A DNA stretch of 64,000 bases from Arachnopeziza araneosa (taxonomy: Eukaryota > Ascomycota > Leotiomycetes > Helotiales > Arachnopezizaceae): assembly GCA_003988855.1 (NCBI GenBank), contig QYAI01000053.1:93469-157468 (forward strand). Direction: 5' to 3'. Of the stretch, positions 22,630 to 34,459 are shown piece after piece. Both the position numbers and the translations under genes were made by a program. Below the pieces are notes generated by a model that saw nothing but the letters and a program-made list of their open reading frames with translations, searched no databases and had not been told where the DNA came from. Numbering within the stretch: position 1 is the first letter of the stretch; each line of letters starts with the position of its first letter.

Positions 22630-24174
22630 ATGAAGCTCACATTCAGAGTATGTAGGCGCTGCGCCCCCCGTCACTATGCCTTCTACCCCTCGTTGAGCGA
22701 AAGCAAAGCTAACACTCTTTTGCTGTAGGATCTGAAGCAGCAAAAATTCTCTATTGAAGCTGAACCCACCGAGTTGGTACGCAATACCCTTTTCTCGGTC
22801 TCGATTCGTTCCTAGATCGGCGCTTCGCCAATACCAGAAACCCACGTCAACATACCTTGCACTAACATCATGGCATAGATTTCAGAAATCAAGGAGAAGA
22901 TTGCGAAAGAGAAGGGATGGGAGCCTGCACAACAGCGATTGATTTATTCCGGTATATTCTCCTCTCGCTTGTACCAGTTGCGAAAACCTTGCTTACAAAG
23001 AATACAGGCAAGATCCTCCAAGATGACAAGACTGTGGAGTCTTATAAGGTTGAGGAAAAAGGATTCATCGTTTGTATGTTGAACAAGGTCAGTGAACGCT
23101 AGTTACTTGTAAAACCATCCACTAATGTGTCGTCTAGCCTAAAGCCGCTGCTTCGAGTTCCACTCCCAAAGCTCCTTCGACCCCAGCCCCAGTCGCCGCA
23201 TCATCTACACCAGCTGCTCCTCCTCCAGCCCCGGTCGCTTCGATAGCTTCGACAACGCCTGTTGCTCCAGCTACACCTTCTCCTGCTGGCGCGGGTACTG
23301 TCCCCCTTGCGATTCCTGCTACCCCATCCGGACCTGCAACATCTGGGCTTTCCATGGGTGCTGAGCGAGCCGCACAAATAGCAGAACTAGAGAACATGGG
23401 CTTCGAGAGATCACAGATTGACCTCGCAATGCGTGCAGCGTTCTACAATTCTGAGCGTGCAGTTGAATACCTTCTAACCGTAAGTGAACGATAAAGTTTA
23501 AACCCTCAGGGCTAATTGCTTCAAAGGGCATTCCAGAAAATTTACAACAGGAACCAAGAGCCCCTGCTGTTGCTGCAGCTCCACAAGTCAATGCTTCGCC
23601 TTCTCCTGCACCTGCAACTGGTGGAGCCGAGGGTGGAGATGAACCAATAAATCTGTTTGAGGCTGCCGCACAAGCTGGAACTGGTGCAAGAAGTGGAGGT
23701 GCTCGTGGTGCATCGGCTGGTATAAACCTACCTGGAGCTGGTGCTGCTGCCGGGCTTGGGAATCTTGACTTTCTCCGAAACAACCCACAATTCCAGCAAC
23801 TTCGCCAAGTTGTGCAACAAAATCCACAAATGCTTGAGCCAATCCTCCAACAGGTTGGCGCTGGTAACCCTCAATTGGCGCAGTTGATCGGTCAACACCC
23901 CGAGCAATTCCTTCAACTTTTGAGCGAAGATGGCGATAATGATGCGCCGCTTCCACCAGGAGCCCAGGCCATCAGTGTTACCGAGGAAGAACGCGACGCC
24001 ATAGAGCGAGTAAGTTAATTTGATATGTATGTCGGTTGTGTACTAACGATGTTGTAGTTATGTCTTCTCGGATTCCCTCGGGATCAAGCCATTCAAGCGT
24101 ACTTTGCATGCGACAAGAATGAAGAATTGGCTGCTAATTTCCTCTTCGACCAGCCTGATGATGAGGAACAATGA
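22630..24174 (+). CDS. RAD23: UV excision repair / proteasome shuttle protein Rad23
   Basis: Seven exons, all phases consistent: 22630-22647, 22729-22776, 22879-22951, 23008-23087, 23138-23479, 23527-24009 and 24058-24174 (386 aa). Rad23 carries ubiquitylated proteins to the proteasome and partners Rad4/XPC in nucleotide excision repair. The domain order is canonical: a ubiquitin-like domain at residues 1-75 (MKLTFRDLKQQKFSIEAEP, RLIYSGKILQDDKTVESY), an Ala/Pro/Ser-rich linker, UBA1 at about 145-185 (IAELENMGFERSQIDLAMRA), the XPC-binding domain at about 255-310 (FLRNNPQFQQLRQVVQQNP, QLIGQHPEQFLQLLSE) and UBA2 at the C-terminus (LCLLGFPRDQAIQAYFACDK). The first exon of only 18 nt is typical of fungal RAD23-type genes. 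The length is normal and there are no lesions. Confidence 0.96.
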
Positions 24175-26512
24175 GCATCTACACGCGAATCCTTTCCTTT
24201 CCTTCACCTCGAGCGATGACGTGCCGATATATGTACTCTGGATGCTTTCTTAGGCCATTAGCTATCCAGAGTCCAAGATGGCCAAGTATTTTACCTCTAG
24301 TCGTCTATGCCCTCTGATTTGGGAGTGCCATGCTTTGCATAGAAAAATGGAATGGGTCAGCAAGTGGTGGTATGTGAAAGATTTTCCGGGGTGGTTGTGA
24401 GGTTGAGTGCCTGCCTAAGCAGAACGAAAAGATATCCTTGCATGCATGCCCATAATACAAATCCAACGGTCTTTCCATCCGAGGCTTTCTAGACGTGAGA
24501 CATCATGGCTATCATTTCTTCTTTACTCTTGTGCAAGGAAGATGTTGAACAAACAATCCTGCGCCGCTTGTGATGCAGCTTTCATGTCCTTGTAGGTATC
24601 GCCCGAATCAAGAGAGTAGACAACAAACACCAAAATCAAATTTCTACCTATGTACGGATTCCAAACCTCCAAAACTAAGTAAACCTAGTGCATCAAATGC
24701 ACGTAGGGGCAGGGATCCTTTCCAAGTGGAGACCACCCGCCAATGCAAGGTGGGTTCAGCTGGGTGCATGCATGCTCATGCACGAGGAACGCATTGTGAA
24801 CGAGGAGCGATGGTGGGATTGGTGCAGATTTCTGTGCTTGGGATTTTTCAGGTAGGAAATCTTTCGGCGTGATATCTGCCTGGCTGCGGGGAGGGGTCGA
24901 TGGGTGGATGGGGTCTTGAACGATGCTGATTGTTCATGGGTCGGATGGGTGGGCTTGGGGAAGGTTGATCGCAGGGTTTGAGGATTTAGGGTTCCTTTGC
25001 ATGGCGTTGCCCGCGAGGAAATCAGCATCTTTTTTAGGTCGGAGCTGGAGCCGTGGGAATGGAGAGTTGGGTTCTGGGGATGTTTTGGTGTGGTTTTCAT
25101 GGGGTTGGGTTGGTGTTGTTGCCTTCTTGGACTGTGGGCTGGCGGGAATGTGGTAGCTCATCGTCCATCCTCTTTGAGTTAGGCAGGTGAGGGAAAGGGA
25201 AGAATGACTTGAAGACTAAATTAGAAAGTAGATTTTTGTCGCACCTCAATGGAGAAGTGTTGTTTAAGAAGGAGAACGACGGCTGGTTCCTTCGTGCTGG
25301 ACATCCTAAACCTGGTGGGCTACATCAGAGAGCGGTAATCCCAAGTTAGCACTACTTCTCTCATTCTATAGCCGTTATCGATCTCAGAATTCTAGTACTT
25401 TGGGTGAAAGTTATGGTAAATGATGCCTATTTGAATCCCTAAACTATTTAGCCCCAACTACTTGTCGAGCCTTTTTCTACTGCGGCATGGCTGGTTAAAC
25501 TCAGCTTGGTACATGAGATGAGAGCAAACCTGTACTGCGATGGGTAAAGAAATAGTACAAATATTGTGACTTATAAATAAGAAAAGTAGTACAGCGTATT
25601 CAAAGAACATGGCTTTCCAATATCCAATCTCCAGCGGTAGTTGGCTTCTTGAGCCATCGCTATCTATCTCTGTTCTTTACAGGTCCAAGCTAGAAATCAA
25701 CTCTCCATTTATTTTTATATTTATATGTTCCACTTCTGTAATTGATTTCTGATGTCAATGCCATGTCACTGTAGGTCGGCCATGGAAGAATCGTGAAACA
25801 CAGGGCTGGTGATTGATAGACTGGACGGCGCCACGACCATCTTAACACTTTCGGCATTTCATCGATGAAAAACCGAATGGGATGAACCAAACCCCGAACT
25901 TAAGATAAAAGTTCCTTTGACAAAGTCAATGAACCTGTGAAACGATTCTTCCAGCTTCCATCTCACGGCTGACGATCAGCAAGACCCTTGCTCCTTGAAA
26001 ACCGTCAGATTCAGCCCTAATTAACCAAAACAAGAGCAAGGTGAAGAAGTGCGCAACTTGGTGATACGTGAAAGCATATCGCTACCCTTCGATTATCTTG
26101 CCAATAAATCCCTCCCCTCCGCAAGATCCTCTCCTTCGAGTTGGGGTGGTGCACGCACACTGGGGCTGTTTTGATGGGGCGTCAGAAAAGTCCGAAAGAT
26201 CGGGGATGAACTTCGGCGGCGGGCCGTCACCCTCTCTGATTGGTCGGGCCAGCCGCTTAGTGCGTCTGGAACCCGAGCACCTGGAGCATTGTGTCAATTT
26301 GGTTTTCAGAACTCTTCCTTAAGCTGCCTTCTCACTCACTTGTTCTTGCGCCAGACAGCGTCGCAAGGTTCATCAATAATTGAAGAACCGCAAACCCAAC
26401 ATCTTGACGTTGAGTTAGATCGCTTCGTCAGGATTTTCGTCTCGCTTTTCTCGCTCTTTCTTTCCCTTCATCCTCACTTTTCCATATGGTACCATCACCA
26501 ACCACATTCACA
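24175..26512. other. Intergenic region of 2.3 kb without a supported gene
   Basis: Short frames at 24756-25160 on both strands are low-complexity and overlap each other. Nothing family-like is seen. The 3' end of RAD23 and the promoter of the RGG-protein gene lie here. A G/T-rich stretch covers about 24890-25150. Confidence 0.4.
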
Positions 26513-29232
26513 ATGGCACCAACCACTGGAAGAGGACGAGGGAGAGGTCGCGGCGGCAAAGGCTCGAGAGGCGGTAGAGGTGGTGGAGCAGCTGGTCTAT
26601 CAACGACTTCTAATCCCATCAATGGTAGGAAAGCCGTAGGGAGAGGCCGAGGTGGCCGGGGTCGTGGGAGAGGACGAGGACGAGGTCGTGGAAAAGCTGA
26701 GAGCCCTCGCATTGAGGCTCTCAAAATGAGAAAGGCCGAGATCCAGGTGCACTTCAAAAACATCTTGGGCCTCCAGAAGGCGGCGCTGGTCGAACTTGCA
26801 GATAAGTCCATCACCTCCATGCAGCAGGACACCAGGCATCACGAGACGGCCCCAGAGTTCGAAGCCGTCACCACTACTTTGAAAAGAAGATTCATCGAGA
26901 ACTTGACCGAGACCGAAATCAATTACGAGCTACGGAAGAAATTGATCACCGATCGCCATGAGCGGGAGGCTCAATTGATTCGCGACCAGTATCAGGTAGG
27001 TGCCAAAGCCCACCACCTAGAACCCAACTGACGAGCAAATCATCAGAGAAATATTGAAGAACTAAAGGAGCAGGCCATCGCCGAAGCCAAGGAGATGATT
27101 TTGTATCAACTGACTCGACAACGAGCCGGCAAGGACTTTCCTGGCGATGATGTCGTCCCCTTCAAGGGCGGTGTAAGTTACCTTTCAGCCCAGCATAGCA
27201 CTGAAAATTCTAATTTTATTACAGGAGGATGGTCGCAAGATGATCGATGCTTTCCGTCCAGTTCGATCGGTTCACTCAACTGCGACTCCGTATGAGAACA
27301 TCGTAAGTTTCAGGCTTCTTCCTCATGACCTTAGCTAACTGAATTCAGCATTTACCTTCTTGGTCAGCCAGCGCTGAGAAAGACCCAAAGGCTGTTATTG
27401 GAGACAATGAAGAAGAGCAGCATCCCCAGAATTTCTGGAAGCTTTTGAGTCCGAAAGAGAAGAAGAGATTTGTCACCTCACAAGAGAAGATCCAACGTCA
27501 AAACCTCAAACGAGGAAATGACGAAAGAAACGGCACTACACGTCCCAGAGTCAGCAGAAATGCCCTGTTTGCTCGACCTCAACCATCTACTCAAGCGGAG
27601 CAAGAGGCTGAAGAAGAAGCGATTGAAGAGCCGGAAGAACAACCAGGAGCCTCTGTGCTAGCTGGCGCAGAACTAGAGCAGCTTGATACCAATGATGTAC
27701 CCGCGTATCCTAAGGATGAGTATGGAGTATCCATTCCGCATAAAGTCCTTGCCAGGAATGCGAAGAAAGCTCACAACAATCGCATGATACTTCCTCCAGC
27801 ATTTCTTTTCGAAGACTTGGAAGGAGAGGTAGATGCTGATGGCGAACACGGAATTCAGGAGATCGGCGTGAGAAAAGTCTACTACCGTGGAAGAACCGAT
27901 ACCATCGTTGGTGTTGATCCAAGACCGAATCCAGATTACGTATACCTAAACCAACAGCTACACGGATACAACACCGCGAAAAACCGACCTGAGGATCTCG
28001 ACCAAGATATCGTCGAAGACTGTGGCTTGCACCCTAAATTTGGACTTGTCCTTCCTACGTCTCGCAATCCAGACTTGGGTGAAAGCATTGGAACTGTCAA
28101 ACCACCTACCGACATTTCGCAACCACTCATGCCAACCAAACCTACTATCGTGTTTCAAGAGTTAAGTACGGGCGAGAAGAAGTTATATCGCACTCAACGA
28201 TCTTGGGATGTTCAAGTTGAAAATAATTACGATGAGCTTCCAGCTAAGAATAAGATGCTTCAGATGTTAGTAAGGGAGATGGAGAATGGCTGGGAACCTC
28301 CTCGGGTACCAGTTCTGTCTACGGTGCAAGAACTCGAAGGCGAACTTGCTCCAGAACTTGTCCAAGCTGCCTCTGCTGGCAAAGCTCAGGAGACTCGGAA
28401 GAAGGAACTATCTCCATCACCATCAGCCCCAACCACCCCCATCACCCCCTTTCCCCCATCTCTCCCTGTATCGGTTCCACCTTCCGTTTCAACGACTCTA
28501 CTACAACCGTCTCCTCAAGTCCAAACGCCTACGCCCATCGCACCGTCACCTGCTCCACCAACTCCTGCTGCTCCAGCTCCAGCTCCGGCTCCAGCTCCGG
28601 CTCCAGCTCCGGTTCCAGCTCCGGCTCCAGCTCCGGCTCCGGCTCCGGCTCCAGCTCCAGTTACCACCACCCAAGGTCCATCCTACGGATACGATCCAGT
28701 TCGCGATCAATACCGTACACCATACTCACAACCTGTTCAGCAAGCACCTCCACCTCCCCGTCCTATTCTTCCATTCGGTGAGGCACCTGGTCTGAGCAGA
28801 CTTGCGGCTCTGGCAGAAGATCATCAAAACATACGACGACCTGCGCCTGGGCCGGCCGCGTACACCACGGCAGCCGAGTATGTTATGCCTCTCACTGTTT
28901 CTCAATGGCCACCAACAGGTCAATTGATCCCACAGGAGCCAATTCGCCCAAGCCCATATTATCAGCAACTTCCAGGTCAGTCACAACTTTGGGAGCCTAT
29001 GCCAATGCCTCGATTCACTGTACCAGTAGCTCCACTCGCACCTGTCCCCGTCCAACAACCTCTACCCCCTCAAGTACCTCAATACATCACTCCTCGAGCT
29101 CCAGCTCCAACTACAGGCGGACCACGACATAGAATTTTGGCTCCCGCTCCGCCACATCCGCCACATCCGAGAAACCCACCTCCACCACCTGTTCCTCAGT
29201 TTTGGGGCTACCAAGGAGGTTATCAACAATAA
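26513..29232 (+). CDS. RGG-box / Ala-Pro-repeat protein, 856 aa, conserved but unnamed
   Basis: Four exons with clean GTAGGT/GTAAGT donors: 26513-26995, 27047-27172, 27225-27302 and 27349-29232. Residues 1-65 are an Arg-Gly-rich (RGG-type) region suited to RNA or DNA contact. A helical, probably coiled-coil region follows (about 70-200: RRFIENLTETEINYELRKKL, NIEELKEQAIAEAKEMILYQ). The central part is well structured in style (HLPSWSASAEKDPKAV, NFWKLLSPKEKKRFVTSQEK, YYRGRTDTIVGVDPRPNPDY). The C-terminal 250 residues are low-complexity and Pro-rich, with an uninterrupted Ala-Pro run encoded near 28570-28662. I do not recognise a named family; a nuclear or chromatin role is an inference from composition only. 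An in-frame ATG at 26486 would add nine residues, but 26513 has the better context. Confidence 0.8.
28570..28662 (+). repeat. In-frame minisatellite encoding an (Ala-Pro)n tract
   Basis: Tandem copies of a CCAGCTCCGGCT-like unit (6- or 12-bp period) encode an Ala-Pro alternation broken by a few PV steps. It lies inside the RGG-protein coding sequence and keeps frame, so length changes by multiples of 6 bp would be tolerated. Confidence 0.85.
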
Positions 29233-29261
29233 GTATGAGATTAACGAATATATGAACACAC

Positions 29262-29640
29262 AACACGAGATGTCTTTCCGCATAAAACCTTGGGGCGCGA
29301 CCGGAGTACTATCACTCAAACAAAATTCTGTCATATTTCTTCTCACGACATAATACATGTCATGACGCACAGGTATTAGGAGAATGGATATAGTTCTATG
29401 CATCTATGGTGTGCCTATCAGTTGCTCTTCACAAACCGCGTTCAAGATGCGACCGGAGTCCTATGCAATCCGAATACGGATTTCCTTCTTCTTTACGACA
29501 CGAAGGATGTCTTCACGCATAATTACTAGGAATGCGACCGGGGTTTAATGCACTCACAGTGGTGCATCCGCTTTTCCTAATCACAGCATGAGAAATGTCT
29601 TCATGCATCAGGTACCGGAGGAGCTGTTGGAGTTTTATGC
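29262..29640. repeat. Degenerate tandem repeat, about 87-bp period, five copies
   Basis: The motif ATGTCTTCACGCAT (with variants) recurs at 29270, 29357, 29507 and 29595. The motif GCGACCGGAGT recurs at 29297, 29449 and 29534. In two copies the distance between the two motifs is exactly 27 bp. The spacing (87, then 150, then 88) fits five copies, one of them shortened and degenerate (motif remnant near 29422). Shared flanks (CACGACAT..., TTCTT) support one unit of about 87 bp. The block starts about 30 bp after the stop codon of the RGG-protein gene, so it probably lies in its 3' UTR or just beyond. Confidence 0.65.
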
Positions 29641-30206
29641 TTTCGAAGATGATTCTCATCATCTTCCATTTTACATATTGTATGTGTAGTAGATAAGCTC
29701 CCCAGAATGCGGAGGGCATAAGATATGCAGGAGCCATACCTTTTCTTACTATACTCGACATTCAGGCGTAGATACCCCACGATTTGGCCTATTAGGGCCC
29801 GAATGTATTCCTGCCATGAAACCTTTGACTTGCTTCAGTGGCTTTGATGTGACTTGCCAGCCTCAAACTGTTCCGTGTAATATCCTATGACCCAACTCCG
29901 AGTCATTTCTCTTTCCTCTTCCGTCGAAGTTCAATCGACTCATTCTGCCCCATTCTGCGCCACCATCACTGTACACTTTTTGGGGCCTGCGCCTCTGCCT
30001 GAGTCACCACCGCGCTCAACCCCTGTCAAGTCCACCCGCACCATCTTCCATAAATACAGAGCTTGCTGCTTAGCGGGAAATTTCATATCTAGGTAACATC
30101 ACAAGCCAGAGCAACTTCACTCTTTACCACTTCTTCCTTTTCCTCTTCATTTCACTCTTAAAGAGAACAGGACACAAAAGAACGGTAATCAATCAATACA
30201 CAAACT

Positions 30207-31171
30207 ATGGCGGTCCGAACACAGTTTGAGAACTCGAATGAGTGAGTACAATTGCCCCTCCTTGCGATTGCAGATGCCCCGCGATAGCGAAATCCCCCCC
30301 AACCGCAGATGCAACGAGATCTGGAAATTGTAGCTGAGAGCAAGGCAATAGAATCGGTGTTTTCTCTACCCTCACAAATTCGTATGCCTTGGTTGCGCTG
30401 GGGGCGAGCGAGAACTTCTACAGGTACGGCGCATCCTCAGTCTCACCTGCCTAGCTCGGTCTGACTCTTTCCGGACAGTATCTTTGAAGCCGAACTCCAA
30501 GATGTGATCCCCATATGCCGAGCATCGATCGCTGGAACCAGAATTATCGGGCGATTGACCGCAGGAAACAGAAAAGGTCTATTAGTGCCCACGAGCACGA
30601 CAGATCAAGAGCTGCAGCATTTAAGGGATTCATTACCAGATGAGGTTAAGATACAGGTACATATTCTACGATCTACATGGATGTTGCAATAGATAGATAC
30701 TGATGGCAAAATCAGAGAATAGAAGAGCGTCTCTCAGCCCTCGGAAATGTAATCGTATCAAATGATCACGTCGCCCTCGTGCACCCCGATCTCGAACGCG
30801 AAACCGAAGAAATCATCGCTGATGTGCTAGGCGTCGAAGTATTTCGTCAAACTGTGGCAGATAATGTTCTCGTCGGCTCCTATATGGCCCTCTCCAATCA
30901 AGGCGGCATTGTACATCCCAAAACCTCCATCCAAGACCAGGACGAGCTGTCGAGTTTACTACAAGTTCCTCTAGTGGCTGGAAGCGTGAACAGAGGCTCT
31001 GCGGTTATCGGTGCTGGTATGGTCGTCAATGATTGGATGGCGGTAGCGGGTTTGGATACTACAGCGACAGAGTTGAGTGTCGTGGAGAATGTATTCAGAC
31101 TGGGCGAGGGCAGAGGTTCGGGTGCGATCGGCACCAGTTTGAAGGATACGATGGTAGAGAGTTTCTACTAA
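30207..31171 (+). CDS. TIF6: Eukaryotic translation initiation factor 6 (eIF6 / Tif6)
   Basis: Four exons: 30207-30241, 30352-30423, 30479-30656 and 30716-31171; total 246 aa, the usual family length. eIF6 binds the 60S subunit, is needed for its biogenesis and blocks premature joining to 40S. It acts in the nucleolus and cytoplasm. Diagnostic sequence runs throughout: MAVRTQFENSNE, GVFSTLTNSYALVALGASEN, ASIAGTRIIGRLTAGN, TTDQELQHLRDSLPDEVKIQ, RLSALGNVIVSNDHVALVHP, SNQGGIVHPKTS and GMVVNDWMAVAGLDTT. All five pentein repeats are present. The first intron splits codon 12 (Glu) and the second splits Ser in the NFYS motif; both phases close. No lesions. Confidence 0.97.
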
Positions 31172-32146
31172 TCGCCTTTTTTTGGCATTGGGGACGCAGG
31201 GTCGATGAGGCACCTGAATTGTATAGAAGGATTTACTTCTGTCTGTATTGATGGAGTCAGCAAGTTGCACTTGGCTGGCATTTGCAAGGCGTTCATGCCT
31301 GAATGACAGAACCCTTTGCGTCCTCATTGCAACCCCTTTCCTGCTTAGATTTTGATTCATTACATTCAGGTTAATTTCCACTTAGCTAACAGAACTTGCT
31401 AGATGGTCATTCAACACGTAGAGATGTCCTGGTCTCTCTAGCACACATATCCCACCTACAGTGTATTTTTTTCCACCTTCAATCATAATCACCTCATAAA
31501 TCTTCCTTCTCCCTATCAGTTTCTTATGGCCATTCTCCTCTGGGTTTTCGCCAGCAAGAGGACATCCTTCATATCCTGCTCCAGAAATCCAAAGCCGTAC
31601 TTGCTACCCTGATATTGATATCTATCAAAGACTTCAGCGGCTTTTTCGTCTTCCAAGAAATATTTATTCTAGACAAAGTAGTATAGGTTATAGGAGAAAG
31701 GGAAATCCATTCGTGAAAGAACTGAGTATATAATGCCCTGATACGGGCAGTATAGATATGATATAAGACGATCATGAGCTGAGTGGAGTAAATGAAGGAT
31801 TCTAGAGAGTTATTGCTTCTGAGTTTTAGATGTCGAGAGCTGAGAGCTGCTTTATATCTAGAAGATTATCCTTTTTAGAAAGTAAACGGAACAAGGTCAA
31901 CTTTACATAATCTGGAACATGAGAACAAAATAAAATCTCTTTCTAAGAAACTCTGAAAGGATCATATCCATTTTGTTACGCTCCGATTCTCAATCAAGTC
32001 AAATCACGTGAATCCTTTTACCTCACTCACTTTACCTCGCCTTCGCTCCTTCTCCTTACAACGTCACAACTCATATCCCATTGCCAACCCAGCTTGCGGC
32101 TACAACCCACTTCAGCACTCGTGAAAGTCAGAGAGTTCTTGATACA
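31172..32146. other. Intergenic region upstream of the Swi5-family gene
   Basis: It is AT-rich, with no supported gene. An E-box-like AATCACGTGA occurs at about 32002-32011, roughly 140 bp before the Swi5 start codon; whether it is functional is unknown. Confidence 0.4.
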
Positions 32147-33775
32147 ATGGATCCCGAACCTGAGATAGGAGACATTACGGACCATTCGCTTGCTCCCGTG
32201 AGTGCATTGCTGGAAACTGGTGGAAGAGAGGAAACGCAAGAAAAGACGAATGGAACTGGGAAGGAAGAGGAGGGATTGGCGAGTGAAGTGGAAGTGGGAA
32301 AGGTGGGAGGGGAGGGTGGACCTGAACTTCCGGCTTTGCAACATGGCGAGGGCGTGAGTGGGCTCGAAAAGAGCGATGGAGGTGGTGGGAGAGAGGTTGG
32401 GGCACAGGATAGAGGTGAGAATGAAGGACGGGAGAATCTAAAAAGAAAGAAGAATGAGATCCCGGATAGTCATACGGCCTCCATTGGAGACAACGAGGAA
32501 GGGGTTGTACTAAGTCCTCGGAGCGGAGATGACGCGATGATTGTTAAGATGGAGAGTACAGATGCAGGGCTGAAAGCCCAAAAGGAAAAGGAAAATGATG
32601 TTCTTGTTATGGCTTCAGGATCGGATAACGAGGAGGAAAAAGTACGAGAATGCGAGGAGGAGAAACATGAAAAGATTCATGAAATGGAAGAGACTTCTGA
32701 GGAAGGAGTGGAAGTTCCTGAGACTTCTCGCTCAGCGGGAAATGGAGCAAACATTACTGGCGTAACGGGAATCGAAGCCGATTTAAATCAAGACATTGTC
32801 AGAGAAGAAGAGGGATCAAGCGGAGGCGATGTAGCTTTTACTCTGCCTCATTCGCCAACTCCAGGTAACACCGACAGTACGATCGCATTTTCCTCTAGCA
32901 AGGAAGCCAAAAGCAATTCTTACGTCTCAGAAATACCGGCCACAGATGAAAATCATCAGCTATCGGCGACAATGGCTGTGACTCAGCAGGCTCTTGAACG
33001 ATACTCTAAAAGCCCTTCTCAGCCTTCTCCAACATCCAAAGTCCCAGAGGGCATGCTCGAGGAAGAAGATGTCATCATGACAGACGAAAATACACTTTCA
33101 CTAGAACCAAGCGAAACTTCACACAATCAGATCCAATCTACGAACACGCAACGATCAGGTTCTGTCTTACATACTGCTCCAACTCAATCAAGAGTCATAC
33201 CCGACAGCGATGATGAGGAAGAACTCCCGTCACCCATCAATCAACCAAAAACAACTTCTACAGCCATTTTTCTCCCTGACGCTCCACAAGTCATGACTCT
33301 ATCACCCAAGAGAACAAAAATTTCAACTGCCAGCCCACCATCATCTTCGCCGCAAAAAGGTACTCTCACTCCCACCCAGCCAGCCAACACTCCTACCAAA
33401 ACTATAACCAACAAACTCTCTTCTTCTCCCTTGCTCCCTCCTCCTCTACCAAAACGCAAGCTTCTCCTATCCAGTCTCACCACAAGTGATAGCATCCTCC
33501 GCACCGAGCTTAAAACCATCAAAGTTGCGTCTTTGCAATCCCGCAATTCATCTATAGCTGCTGATATAGCAGCCAAGAAAGCACAACTAGAAGAAGTGAC
33601 GAAGAAGTTGGAGAGACCGGCAGACGAGACGGTCAAGAAACATATTAGGTTGCTGCACGAGTATAATGATTTGAGGGATGTGGGACAGGGATTGCTTGGT
33701 TTGGTGGCGGATAATAGGGGTGTTGGGAGAGTAGGCGAATTATATGAGGAGTTTGGGGTGGGTCTTAAAGACTGA
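32147..33775 (+). CDS. Swi5/Sae3-family recombination protein with a long acidic N-terminal extension, 542 aa
   Basis: The C-terminal 85 residues are a Swi5 domain: a coiled coil (SIAADIAAKKAQLEEVTKKL) followed by VKKHIRLLHEYNDLRDVGQG, LLGLVADNRGVGRV and ELYEEFGV. Swi5 pairs with Sfr1/Mei5 and stabilises Rad51/Dmc1 filaments in homologous recombination. Canonical Swi5 is about 85-150 aa; here about 430 residues precede the domain. They are acidic and low-complexity (many EE and KE runs, T/S-P motifs), with an acidic patch after a hydrophobic step (RVIPDSDDEEELPSP, about residue 355) that resembles a SUMO-interacting motif. There is one uninterrupted frame from the ATG at 32147 (ACAATGG context). 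No intron is seen, so the extension is not an artefact of joining neighbouring genes. Confidence 0.85.
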   Translation: MDPEPEIGDITDHSLAPVSALLETGGREETQEKTNGTGKEEEGLASEVEVGKVGGEGGPELPALQHGEGVSGLEKSDGGGGREVGAQDRGENEGRENLKRKKNEIPDSHTASIGDNEEGVVLSPRSGDDAMIVKMESTDAGLKAQKEKENDVLVMASGSDNEEEKVRECEEEKHEKIHEMEETSEEGVEVPETSRSAGNGANITGVTGIEADLNQDIVREEEGSSGGDVAFTLPHSPTPGNTDSTIAFSSSKEAKSNSYVSEIPATDENHQLSATMAVTQQALERYSKSPSQPSPTSKVPEGMLEEEDVIMTDENTLSLEPSETSHNQIQSTNTQRSGSVLHTAPTQSRVIPDSDDEEELPSPINQPKTTSTAIFLPDAPQVMTLSPKRTKISTASPPSSSPQKGTLTPTQPANTPTKTITNKLSSSPLLPPPLPKRKLLLSSLTTSDSILRTELKTIKVASLQSRNSSIAADIAAKKAQLEEVTKKLERPADETVKKHIRLLHEYNDLRDVGQGLLGLVADNRGVGRVGELYEEFGVGLKD

Positions 33776-34459
33776 ATGGGAGGAGATGTATTGAGCAGAC
33801 GAGTCTGGCTGTGGTGTGAATGGAAGGAATTGCAATTCATTCTGCATTTTTGGTGTTGCTGGTTTGCGCATCAGAGGAAGGAAACATAAGATACCCATTT
33901 GCATTGCATTTGCATTACATTTCTTCCAAGTTTTGTTAGGCGTTGGGAGAGATCCGGAAGATTGTTATTACCCATATCCATAGAATTTAGTACAGCATGC
34001 CTCAGAAGCGATTTCAGGGAGTTGCAAACTATCAATTATTTCATTCTTTTATAGCCGCTTCTAGCACAATTTCCTTGCCCAATTTTTCCCCAGGACACTT
34101 TGAGGAGGAGAGTGTGCTGTTGACGCTAACATTTATGTTAGTTAAGGAGATCCTTTCCCACTGGTGCGCCATACTTTTGCCAATCAATTCATTTCAACAT
34201 CGATCTACGTTTCCAAACAGTCCGTATCAAGCCGCTCTCTTCTTTACACTGACCAAAAATACTGGCTATTGGTGAGTACACATGACTGGGTAGAGAATTG
34301 AACGCTAACGTGATTTGGAAGGAAATTCTGGCGTTGAGACCGACGCTGTGAGGAATTGGAAATATAATTCCCCAGGGAGCGAAGGCGAAATAAAATGGGA
34401 GAGGAGAAGAAAGAAGAAGAATAGTCAGAAGACAATAATGTTAAGGTTGCAGCTCGTGC
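33776..34459. other. Intergenic region without a supported gene
   Basis: Follows the Swi5 stop. Short frames only, no recognised motif. Confidence 0.4.

Noticed and set aside
28286..28795. Plus-strand Leu/Arg-rich frame of 169 codons
   Set aside because: Out-of-frame shadow of the Ala-Pro repeat in the RGG-protein gene.
33241..33840. Minus-strand frame of 199 codons
   Set aside because: It is the antisense shadow of the Swi5-family coding sequence.
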